Below are positions 26,450 to 33,160 of a stretch of 64,000 nt of DNA, piece after piece. Source of the stretch: Labrenzia sp. VG12 (GTDB lineage: Bacteria; Pseudomonadota; Alphaproteobacteria; Rhizobiales; Stappiaceae); the NCBI RefSeq assembly GCF_002237595.1, contig NZ_CP022529.1:5913549-5977548 (forward strand), in the 5' to 3' direction. Both the position numbers and the translations under genes were made by a program. The number at the start of each line of letters is the position of its first letter. The stretch's first letter is position 1. Under the pieces are notes generated by a model, which had not been told where the DNA came from, ran no database searches, and saw nothing but the letters and a program-made list of their open reading frames with translations.

Positions 26450-26901
26450 TGACCGGGCCGGGCCTGCGTCCGACTGCGGTTCTTTTTGCGTGCGGGATGA
26501 ATTCCGTACGCTCTCCCATGGCCGAGGCCCTGACGGAAAAACTCTTTCCCGGCCAGATCTATGTGCGCTCGGCGGGCGTACGCTCCGGCAAGATCGACCC
26601 GTTCGTGGATGCCATCATGGCAGAGATCGGCATCGACATGAGCCGGCATCAGCCCAAGACGTTTGAAGATCTAGACGAATCCGGTTTTGACCTGGTCTTG
26701 ACGCTGGCGCCTGAGGCCCACCACAAGGCCCTGGACATGACACGCACCGACGCTGTCGAGGTGGAGTACTGGCCGACCATGGACCCGACACTGGCGACCG
26801 GCAGCCGGGACCAGATTCTTTCCGAATACAGAGCGGTGCGCGACCAGCTGATGATGCGCATCAAGAAGCGGCTCGACTGGGCACCGCCGCCGAGTGGATA
26901 A
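26449..26901 (+). CDS. Low-molecular-weight protein-tyrosine phosphatase/arsenate reductase family protein
   Basis: This 150-residue cytoplasmic protein has the active-site P-loop CGMNSVRS (Cys15, Arg21) and the aspartate-bearing segment YWPTMDPTLATG near residue 105. The fold is that of LMW-PTPase; arsenate reductases share it, but the thioredoxin-linked second cysteine pair of ArsC is not obvious, so phosphatase activity is more likely. It overlaps the UPF0262 stop. The conserved gene order places it between hisD and infA. Confidence 0.85.
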   Translation: MTGPGLRPTAVLFACGMNSVRSPMAEALTEKLFPGQIYVRSAGVRSGKIDPFVDAIMAEIGIDMSRHQPKTFEDLDESGFDLVLTLAPEAHHKALDMTRTDAVEVEYWPTMDPTLATGSRDQILSEYRAVRDQLMMRIKKRLDWAPPPSG

Positions 26902-27028
26902 CGTGGTCTCGGTTTTTCTGATTGCGAAGATTTTGACCACTAACTATTCAAGCCAGCCTTACCAGCGAGTTGAATCGTTGATAATAAGATCTGATTGTTT
27001 CATGAAAAAAATTCTATGAGGAAATAAT

Positions 27029-27580
27029 ATGCTACGAAGAGTTTTTGTTTTTCTGTGTCTTTCATTGCCGACTCTGTTTTCAACTGACTTTGCCCACGCG
27101 GGAAAGTTGGAAAGATTTTCTTTGAAAGACGGAATGCCAACCGAACTGAATGAACTGGAAACACTTTTAATGGATACGAGCCTGTTACTCAGTCAGTTTT
27201 CAATGGAAGGGCACAATTTCTATTTCGGTTTGGAGTTCGCATCAGCTGACGACGACAAGAACTATGAAACTTTTGAGGATGCGGAAAAGGCTTTATCTCG
27301 CCGCCTTGAGGCATATAAGTTTCGTGAAAGTGACAGAGAGTTTTCCCGGCGCAAGTTTCAAGGGATCATGACCATCGCGATGACTGCTTGCAGCAAAGAA
27401 ATGTTTGAACAAAAACTTCCCAAGAGCACGTTTGCGATGATTGAGAATTTTGTAAAAAAGGCGAACTTGCTCAATGAGCGCACAAATGGGCTGGTGCTGA
27501 TGCTGGACGCCCTCACTGCTGCAGGTGTGTATTCTCAGGATTGTCTGGAAGCATTTGTATCATTTGAAAAAGCTCAGTGA
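27029..27580 (+). CDS. Secreted hypothetical protein in an AT-rich stretch
   Basis: This 183-residue protein has a strong signal peptide (RRVFVFLCLSLPTLFSTDFA, cleavage near AHAG). The mature part is alpha-helical and charged, with cysteines at TACSKEM and SQDCLEAF. I do not recognise a family. A purine-rich site (ATGAGGAAATAAT) precedes the ATG. The gene and its 127-base upstream region are visibly AT-richer than their neighbours. They interrupt the usual phosphatase-infA adjacency, which suggests acquisition by transfer. Confidence 0.65.
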   Translation: MLRRVFVFLCLSLPTLFSTDFAHAGKLERFSLKDGMPTELNELETLLMDTSLLLSQFSMEGHNFYFGLEFASADDDKNYETFEDAEKALSRRLEAYKFRESDREFSRRKFQGIMTIAMTACSKEMFEQKLPKSTFAMIENFVKKANLLNERTNGLVLMLDALTAAGVYSQDCLEAFVSFEKAQ

Positions 27581-27614
27581 ATTGAACGTTGCTCCCGAGA
27601 CTTGTGCGGCACAT

Positions 27615-28196
27615 ATGAAGATGGATTACGAGATCTCGTCGCCTGTCACAACCGATCGGCTTTTGCTGCGGCCGTTTCGGGAAACCGACGCCGCCGCCGT
27701 TCATGCCTATCAGTCGTTGCCGGAGGTCGCGCGGTATCAGTTCTGGGAGCCGCGCAGCCTGGACGAGATCCGCTTGAAGCTCGCAGAGTGGGTGACGCTC
27801 TATCGGCTGAACGGGGAGGGGACATTGGAACTTGCCGTGGAGATCCGCGAGAGCAGGGATCTGATTGGCGATGTCATGCTGCAGGTGACCGATGCGGCAG
27901 CCCGCCAGGGAATGATCGGTTTCTCCATGCACCCGGCCCACCAGGGAAAGGGATATGCGACGGAGGCTGTCGGTGCATTGCTGCACATCGGATTTGCCGA
28001 TCTTGATCTGCATCGAATCTTTGGCCGTTGCGATGCCCGCAATGACCCGTCCTGGCGCCTGATGGAACGGCTCGGCATGCGCAGGGAGGCGCATTTCCGG
28101 GAACATGCGCTTTTCAAGGGGGGCTGGGACGAGGAGTTTTACTATGCTTTGCTGCAGGAAGAATGGCGGCACCAGGCCGTCTCGCAGGAAAAATGA
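27615..28196 (+). CDS. GNAT family N-acetyltransferase (RimJ/RimL-like)
   Basis: This cytoplasmic acetyltransferase of about 193 residues has the RimJ/L-type beginning TTDRLLLRPFRETDA, and the acetyl-CoA-binding segment HPAHQGKGYATEAVGALL (Q/RxxGxG/A motif). The conserved C-terminal stretch NDPSWRLMERLGMRREAHFR is also present. The target amine is unknown. The start at 27615 is preferred because upstream sequence of the same frame overlaps the previous gene. A terminator follows at 28239. Confidence 0.85.
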   Translation: MKMDYEISSPVTTDRLLLRPFRETDAAAVHAYQSLPEVARYQFWEPRSLDEIRLKLAEWVTLYRLNGEGTLELAVEIRESRDLIGDVMLQVTDAAARQGMIGFSMHPAHQGKGYATEAVGALLHIGFADLDLHRIFGRCDARNDPSWRLMERLGMRREAHFREHALFKGGWDEEFYYALLQEEWRHQAVSQEK

Positions 28197-28238
28197 ACGG
28201 TCGATTGTACTTTCTCAGCCCGTGTTTCGCACCCTGAG

Positions 28239-28279
28239 ACCTTTCTTTGCACAGGAGCCGAAAGAAAGGTTCACTTTTT
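28239..28279 (+). terminator. Intrinsic terminator after the acetyltransferase gene
   Basis: A perfect 10-bp stem (ACCTTTCTTT at 28239-28248 with AAAGAAAGGT at 28261-28270) with a 12-base loop is followed by TCACTTTTT. It separates the acetyltransferase from infA. Confidence 0.7.
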
Positions 28280-28341
28280 CCCCCTAATCCGCTAGGTTCC
28301 GCGGCACCCGCGGGCAGGGCCCGCTCTATTCAGGATATCAA

Positions 28342-28560
28342 ATGGCCAAAGAAGAAGCTCTGGAGTTTCCGGGCGTCGTGACAGAACTGTTGCCGAATGC
28401 GACGTTCCGCGTAAAACTTGAAAATGACCACGAAATCATCGCGCACACCGCCGGGCGCATGCGCAAGAACCGGATCCGCGTCCTGGCGGGTGACAAGGTT
28501 CTGGTCGAAATGACCCCGTACGATCTCACCAAGGGTCGGATCACCTACCGCTTCAAGTAA
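28342..28560 (+). CDS. infA: Translation initiation factor IF-1
   Basis: This 72-residue OB-fold protein is of standard IF-1 length. It reads MAKEEALEFPGVVTELLPNA at the start, with the HTAGRMRKNRIRVLAGD core and the typical PYDLTKGRITYRFK end. It binds the ribosomal A site during initiation. AGGA precedes the ATG. maf follows 36 bases downstream, as usual in this group. Confidence 0.97.
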   Translation: MAKEEALEFPGVVTELLPNATFRVKLENDHEIIAHTAGRMRKNRIRVLAGDKVLVEMTPYDLTKGRITYRFK

Positions 28561-28596
28561 GCGGCCTATCCGGTGACGGCTGCAAGGCGCGCGCAG

Positions 28597-29223
28597 ATGA
28601 GCACTACCCCACAGTTGATCCTGGCTTCCGCCTCGCCGCGGCGACTGGCGCTGTTGCAGCAGATCGGTCTTGAACCGGATCATCTCCTGCCGGCCGACAT
28701 CGACGAAACGCCGAAAAAACACGAAACGCCGCGCAGCTTGGCGCTGCGCCTGGCACGGGCCAAGGCGGAAGCAGTGCGCCAGTCGGCGGACGCCTCCGAC
28801 CAGTTGCGCGACAGTGTTGTGCTGGCCGCCGACACGGTGGTGGCAGTCGGTCGCAGAGCCTTGCCGAAGGCGGAGCTGACCGACCAGGCGCTGATGTGCC
28901 TGTCGCTTCTGTCCGGGCGCGGACACCGCGTCTTTACCGGTGTTGCCGTGGCCGAGGCCAACGGCAAGGTTCGGTCCAAGCTCGTGGAGACGCGGGTGCG
29001 CTTCAAACGGCTCTCCCGCAAGGATATGGACGACTATATCGCTTCCGGCGAATGGCGCGGCAAGGCCGGTGGGTATGCGATCCAGGGACTGGCCGGCAGC
29101 TTCGTCGTCAAGCTTGTCGGCTCCTATCCGGCTGTAGTCGGACTGCCGCTGGTGGAAACCGCCAACCTCCTGGGCGCCGCCGGCTACCCGGTCCATCAGG
29201 GTTGGGCAACAGCGGCCGCCTGA
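28597..29223 (+). CDS. maf: Maf-type nucleoside triphosphate pyrophosphatase
   Basis: This protein of about 208 residues hydrolyses non-canonical or specific nucleoside triphosphates such as dTTP/UTP to monophosphates. The N-terminal ILASASPRRLALL motif is the Maf signature. The LARAKAEAV segment, VLAADTVVAVG, and GKAGGYAIQGLAGSFV also match. AAGG lies seven bases before the ATG at 28597; a GTG at 28573 is possible but less well placed. It lies between infA and yacG. Confidence 0.92.
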   Translation: MSTTPQLILASASPRRLALLQQIGLEPDHLLPADIDETPKKHETPRSLALRLARAKAEAVRQSADASDQLRDSVVLAADTVVAVGRRALPKAELTDQALMCLSLLSGRGHRVFTGVAVAEANGKVRSKLVETRVRFKRLSRKDMDDYIASGEWRGKAGGYAIQGLAGSFVVKLVGSYPAVVGLPLVETANLLGAAGYPVHQGWATAAA

Positions 29224-29261
29224 CCGGCAGGTGAGATGGCGCGGCAAGAACGGAGATACCC

Positions 29262-29456
29262 TTGGCAGACAGCGAGAAACCCGAACGGCGCATGCGCCCC
29301 TGTCCGATCTGTTCCAAACTGTCGACACCGGCGGCCTATCCCTTCTGTTCCGACCGCTGCGCCAAGATCGATCTCAATCGCTGGTTTTCCGAAGGCTATA
29401 CCATTCCGGTCGTGGAAACCGACGATATCGATGAAAGCAATTTTCCGGAGGAGTGA
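29262..29456 (+). CDS. yacG: DNA gyrase inhibitor/zinc-finger protein YacG
   Basis: This 64-residue protein has the YacG zinc site CPICSK...CSDRC and the segment IDLNRWFSEGYTIP. YacG binds GyrB and inhibits gyrase in E. coli. The start appears to be TTG at 29262 with CGGAG upstream. An ATG ten codons later would leave only CPIC close to the terminus. It ends the conserved infA-maf-yacG cluster. Confidence 0.88.
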   Translation: MADSEKPERRMRPCPICSKLSTPAAYPFCSDRCAKIDLNRWFSEGYTIPVVETDDIDESNFPEE

Positions 29457-29736
29457 TCCTGCGGAGGAACTGATCTGTTGAACAACAGATTTGCTGGCTA
29501 ACAAGACGCTTCTCAAACCGTGAACTTTGTAAGAACTCCCTGGTCAGGATGCCGGGTGAGACCCTGTCTCTGTGGCCTGGTCGAAGCCGTGGAAAGCGGC
29601 TGGATCACCTCTGATCGGGCCTCAGGGCTCAAAAGATGATCTTCAGGTCGGCAGAAATGCGCGAATTTTGAGCGGCTCTGCAAAAATATTTATCCAGCAA
29701 AATTTTTTTCAGTTTCACCCCCTCCAGCTCTTGCGG
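29457..29736. other. Non-coding stretch between yacG and the 5'-nucleotidase promoter
   Basis: About 280 bases with no supported gene. A 16-base match to the 3' end of 16S rRNA (GCGGCTGGATCACCTC, about 29595-29610) occurs without clear flanking rRNA homology. A T/A-rich stretch near 29685-29712 precedes the phosphate-box promoter. Confidence 0.5.
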
Positions 29737-29770
29737 CTGTCACAAAACTGCACCAAGATCTTCCTATACC
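29737..29770 (+). promoter_or_regulatory. PHO box and -10 element upstream of the 5'-nucleotidase
   Basis: CTGTCAC-AAAA-CTGCACC (29737-29754) has the 7-4-7 layout of the PhoB-binding PHO box (CTGTCAT direct repeats with an A-rich spacer). A TATACC/CTATAC -10-like hexamer lies about ten bases further on, the spacing at which a PHO box replaces the -35. This implies phosphate-starvation induction of the downstream nucleotidase. Confidence 0.6.
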
Positions 29771-29918
29771 GGCGGCCCGAGCACCATCGAACCCGGTTGT
29801 GTCCATCGCAAAGGACACGCCCCTTTGGTGGTTGCTCCGGTCAATAACAACACCGGGAGCCGGTCTCGGGTGCGTATCCCGGGACGGCAACACCAACCTA
29901 TCCAAGGGCGAGGGTCCG

Positions 29919-31529
29919 ATGAAAAAACACATTCTGAGCGCCGCAGTGCTGTCCGTTACCACGGCGCTGTCAACGGCGGCCTATGCCGATTATTCGCTGA
30001 CCGTTCTGCATTTGAACGACCTGCATTCGCGCATTGAATCGATCAACAAGTATGACAGCACCTGCAATGCCGAGTCTGAAGCGGAAGGCAAGTGTTTTGG
30101 CGGTGTTGCCCGGATCAAGTCCAAGCTGGACGAGCGGCGCGCGGCGCTGGATGGCGACGGCAAGAACGTTCTTGTGGTTGATGCAGGTGACCAGTTTCAG
30201 GGGTCGCTGTTCTACACCACCTACAAGGGCGATGCCGCCGTTGAGTTCCTGAACGGCATGGACATCGATGTCATGGCCGTCGGCAACCATGAATTTGACG
30301 ACGGCCCGGAAGGCCTTGCCAATTTCATCGAGAAAGCCGAATTCCCGATCCTGTCCGGCAATATTGACGTCAACGGAGAGCCGACGCTCAAGGGCAAGGT
30401 GCCTGGCGTTCTGATCGTTGAAAAAGGCGGCGAAAAGATCGGCATCGTCTCCGCACTGGCCGAAGACACCGTCGATACGTCTTCCCCGGGTGAAGGTGTG
30501 CGTTTCATTCAGGCCGAAGATTATCTGAAAGGCGCGGTCGAAAGCCTTGAGGCGGCCGGCGTAAACAAGATCATCGCCGTGACCCACATGGGCCTGCCGC
30601 GCGACATGGAAATTGCGGCTGCCGTGCCGGGCATCGACCTGATCGTCGGTGGTCACTCCCACACCTTGCTGTCCAACACGCAGGAGCGTGCCAAGGGGCC
30701 ATATCCGGTTCTGGTCAAGAACCCGGACGGCCAGGACGTGCCGATCGTACAGGCCTATGCCTATGGCAAGTTCCTGGGCGAGATCAATGTGACCTGGGAT
30801 GACGACGGCAACGTGATCAAGGCCGAAGGCGAGCCGATCCTGCTGGACGCGTCCGTGACCCCGGACGAGGAGGTTCTGGCTCGTGTTGCCGAACTGGCCG
30901 CTCCGATCGAAGAGCTCAAGGCAAAGGTCATCGGCTCCTCTGAAGCCGCTATCGATGGTGATCGTGGGTCCTGCCGGTCCGGCGAGTGCCAGATGGGCAA
31001 CCTTGTCGCCGACGCCATGCTTGACCGCGTCAGGGACCAGGGTGTTCAGATCGCCATCCAGAATGGCGGTGGCCTGCGTGCTTCCATCGATGCGGGCGAA
31101 GTCACCATGGGCGAAGTCCTGACGGTCCTGCCGTTCCAGAACACGCTGGCGACATTCCAGCTGAAAGGCTCGGACGTCATTGCAGCCCTTGAGAACGGTG
31201 TCTCCCAGGTCGAGGAAGGCAAGGGTCGTTTCCCGCAGGTTGCCGGTCTGAAATTCTCCTGGACCCGCAAGAAGGCTGCTAACGAAGGCCGCGTCCTCGT
31301 CGTGGAGGTCCAGGAAGACGGTGAGTGGGTGCCGATCGACGAAAACAAGACCTACGGCGTTGTCTCCAACAACTACATGCGTGGCGGTGGTGACGGCTAC
31401 AAGGTTTTTGCCGAAAACGGCATGAATGCCTATGACTACGGTCCAGGCCTGGAAGTTGTTGTGGCGGACTTCATTGCTGCCAAAGACGGCTACAAGCCCT
31501 TTACCGACGGCCGGATTACCGAGCAATAA
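29919..31529 (+). CDS. Periplasmic 5'-nucleotidase (UshA/bifunctional 2',3'-cyclic nucleotidase family)
   Basis: This 536-residue exported enzyme releases phosphate from nucleotides. The signal peptide (MKKHILSAAVLSVTTALSTA, ending AYAD) is followed by the calcineurin-like metallophosphatase domain with LHLNDLHSR, VVDAGDQFQGS, GNHEFDDG, THMG and GGHSHT metal-ligand motifs. The C-terminal 5'-nucleotidase domain has NGGGLRASIDAGEVT and GGGDGYKVF. I start at the ATG at 29919 (GCGAGGG upstream) because it yields a clean signal peptide; the frame stays open for 40 codons upstream. It is monocistronic, with a PHO box before it and a terminator after it. Confidence 0.93.
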   Translation: MKKHILSAAVLSVTTALSTAAYADYSLTVLHLNDLHSRIESINKYDSTCNAESEAEGKCFGGVARIKSKLDERRAALDGDGKNVLVVDAGDQFQGSLFYTTYKGDAAVEFLNGMDIDVMAVGNHEFDDGPEGLANFIEKAEFPILSGNIDVNGEPTLKGKVPGVLIVEKGGEKIGIVSALAEDTVDTSSPGEGVRFIQAEDYLKGAVESLEAAGVNKIIAVTHMGLPRDMEIAAAVPGIDLIVGGHSHTLLSNTQERAKGPYPVLVKNPDGQDVPIVQAYAYGKFLGEINVTWDDDGNVIKAEGEPILLDASVTPDEEVLARVAELAAPIEELKAKVIGSSEAAIDGDRGSCRSGECQMGNLVADAMLDRVRDQGVQIAIQNGGGLRASIDAGEVTMGEVLTVLPFQNTLATFQLKGSDVIAALENGVSQVEEGKGRFPQVAGLKFSWTRKKAANEGRVLVVEVQEDGEWVPIDENKTYGVVSNNYMRGGGDGYKVFAENGMNAYDYGPGLEVVVADFIAAKDGYKPFTDGRITEQ

Positions 31530-31554
31530 GCTCTTACACGCCATTTAAGCTGCG

Positions 31555-31585
31555 AGGCGCGCCGGCAACGGCGCGCCTTTTTGTT
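31555..31585 (+). terminator. Intrinsic terminator after the 5'-nucleotidase gene
   Basis: A perfect 9-bp stem (AGGCGCGCC at 31555-31563 with GGCGCGCCT at 31570-31578), a six-base loop, and a run of five T then GTTG. Confidence 0.85.
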
Positions 31586-31744
31586 GTAAAGGGCATCGAT
31601 CATGGTTGCCCCAGCGGCATTGCCCTAGAGGTAAATGAATTTTAAGATAGGAGCTTGTTTCGGCGTGTGCTCACTCCGTGGGCATTCGACAGTTATTTCA
31701 GTGGTGTGCGTACTCCGCTTTTCAGAAGCAGGAGATGAGTTTTT

Positions 31745-33151
31745 TTGAACAGGGTCACTCAATGGGCAGGGCGAGAGTGCGCGGCGTTCTTCAGGAGCGT
31801 GGCTGTTGTCGTGTGCCTTGGCCTGACACTTCCGATGATGATGACTACTGCCTCGTCTGCGCAGGAAATCGCTTCGGACGCGACCGGTTCACAGACGCCT
31901 GAAGCCCTGGCGGCACGTCAGGCGGCTCTTCTGCAAGTGATGTTGGCCTCCCCGGACGATCTCGATGCCGCATTCGAATATGCAATGGTCTCGTCGCTGC
32001 TGGGCGACTACGAAGCAGCCATCGCCACGCTTGAGCGCATGCTGATCTATGCGCCCGGATTGCCTCGGGTGCAGCTGGAGCTGGGTGTCCTTTACTTTCG
32101 GCTGGGATCGACGGAGACCGCACGTTACTATTTTCAGGAGACACTGAACGCCACGAATGTGCCGCCCGAAGTGGAAGCGCGTGTTAGCCTCTATCTGACC
32201 ACACTCGACAAGCAGGAAGACCCGGCAAGTTTTCGGGCTGCGGTGGTAACCGGCATACGCTATCAGAGCAACGCCAATGCGGCGCCCGGCAGCCGCCGGG
32301 TCGATCTCAACGGCGGTACGTTCCTGCTCGATGACACCGCGACGGGAACCGCCGATACCAATGCCTTTCTCGCCGGGCGTGTCAAAGCCACCTACGACCT
32401 CGGCACGCAGGGAGACCTGCTAGAGACCGAGTTCCTTTTCTACGGTGCCCGTTATGCGGACATCGTTCGGCTGGACACCGCGCTTGCCGAACTGACCCTC
32501 GGGCCGTCGCTTAATCTTGAACGGTTCGATATCGACGACACGCGCCTGGGCCTTTACGCGATTGCGGCCGGCATTCGTCTCAATCATGCAAACTACAACG
32601 GGGCGCTTGGCGTTGGCGCGCGCCTGGTGTCCCAGGTAACGCCCACTGTTCTGGTGGACACCAAAATCGATTGGCGCCGCAGGTGGTACAACGACACAGC
32701 CGAGTTTCCGACAGTGTCGAACCGCGCCGGGTCCTATCTGCGTCTCGCGGCGACCGTCTCCCGGAAGGTCTCGCCGACGGTCACGCTGCGTGCCCTGGTG
32801 CTTGCCGATTTTGAAGAGACCAAGGAAGCCTGGACACAGAGCTGGGAAGCCGGTGGCGGTGTCGGGGCAACGGTTCGTTTTGCCTCGCCGGTTAAACAGC
32901 TCCGGCAGCCCTGGTCATTGGATCTGGAGGCCGGATTTATCTACCGCTCCTACGAAGCTCCGGACCCGTTTGTGGATCCGGCAAGGGCGCAGGAAGACCG
33001 TGAAGGCTGGGTCCGAACCGGCTTGTCGGTGCCGTTCCGTCCGGATCTGGCCCTCGGAGTGAACGGGGAATTCCGCCGTCAGTATTCCAACTATGACCTG
33101 GCAACCTACTCCAACGCGTCGGCGCTTTTGTCGCTGACAAAGTCCTTCTAG
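31745..33151 (+). CDS. Outer-membrane TPR/beta-barrel protein, Slam-like (DUF560-like) candidate translocon
   Basis: This 468-residue protein starts at TTG (AGGAG ten bases upstream; no better ATG in frame). A signal peptide (residues about 15-40, ending SSAQE) is followed by TPR-like helices (about 50-150: LGDYEAAIATLERML, LGVLYFRLGSTETARYYF). A beta-rich C-terminal part (about 160-468) of alternating polar/hydrophobic strands ends in Phe, as outer-membrane barrels do. The order signal-TPR-barrel and the length match surface lipoprotein assembly modifiers (Slam, type XI secretion). It precedes a large exported FecR-domain protein by nine bases, the likely cargo. Assignment to Slam is by architecture, not alignment. 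Confidence 0.72.
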   Translation: MNRVTQWAGRECAAFFRSVAVVVCLGLTLPMMMTTASSAQEIASDATGSQTPEALAARQAALLQVMLASPDDLDAAFEYAMVSSLLGDYEAAIATLERMLIYAPGLPRVQLELGVLYFRLGSTETARYYFQETLNATNVPPEVEARVSLYLTTLDKQEDPASFRAAVVTGIRYQSNANAAPGSRRVDLNGGTFLLDDTATGTADTNAFLAGRVKATYDLGTQGDLLETEFLFYGARYADIVRLDTALAELTLGPSLNLERFDIDDTRLGLYAIAAGIRLNHANYNGALGVGARLVSQVTPTVLVDTKIDWRRRWYNDTAEFPTVSNRAGSYLRLAATVSRKVSPTVTLRALVLADFEETKEAWTQSWEAGGGVGATVRFASPVKQLRQPWSLDLEAGFIYRSYEAPDPFVDPARAQEDREGWVRTGLSVPFRPDLALGVNGEFRRQYSNYDLATYSNASALLSLTKSF

Positions 33152-33160
33152 GAGAGACAG

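Noticed and set aside
29588..29612. Sixteen-base identity to the 3' end of 16S rRNA (GCGGCTGGATCACCTC)
   Set aside because: No convincing rRNA similarity extends on either side, and a match of this length to some part of 16S is not very improbable in 64 kb on two strands. Treated as chance unless a search finds more.
31678..31902. An ATG-started short open frame overlapping the start of the TPR/barrel gene
   Set aside because: It is in another frame, has no recognisable product and ends quickly; the TTG-started frame gives a signal peptide and the barrel protein.
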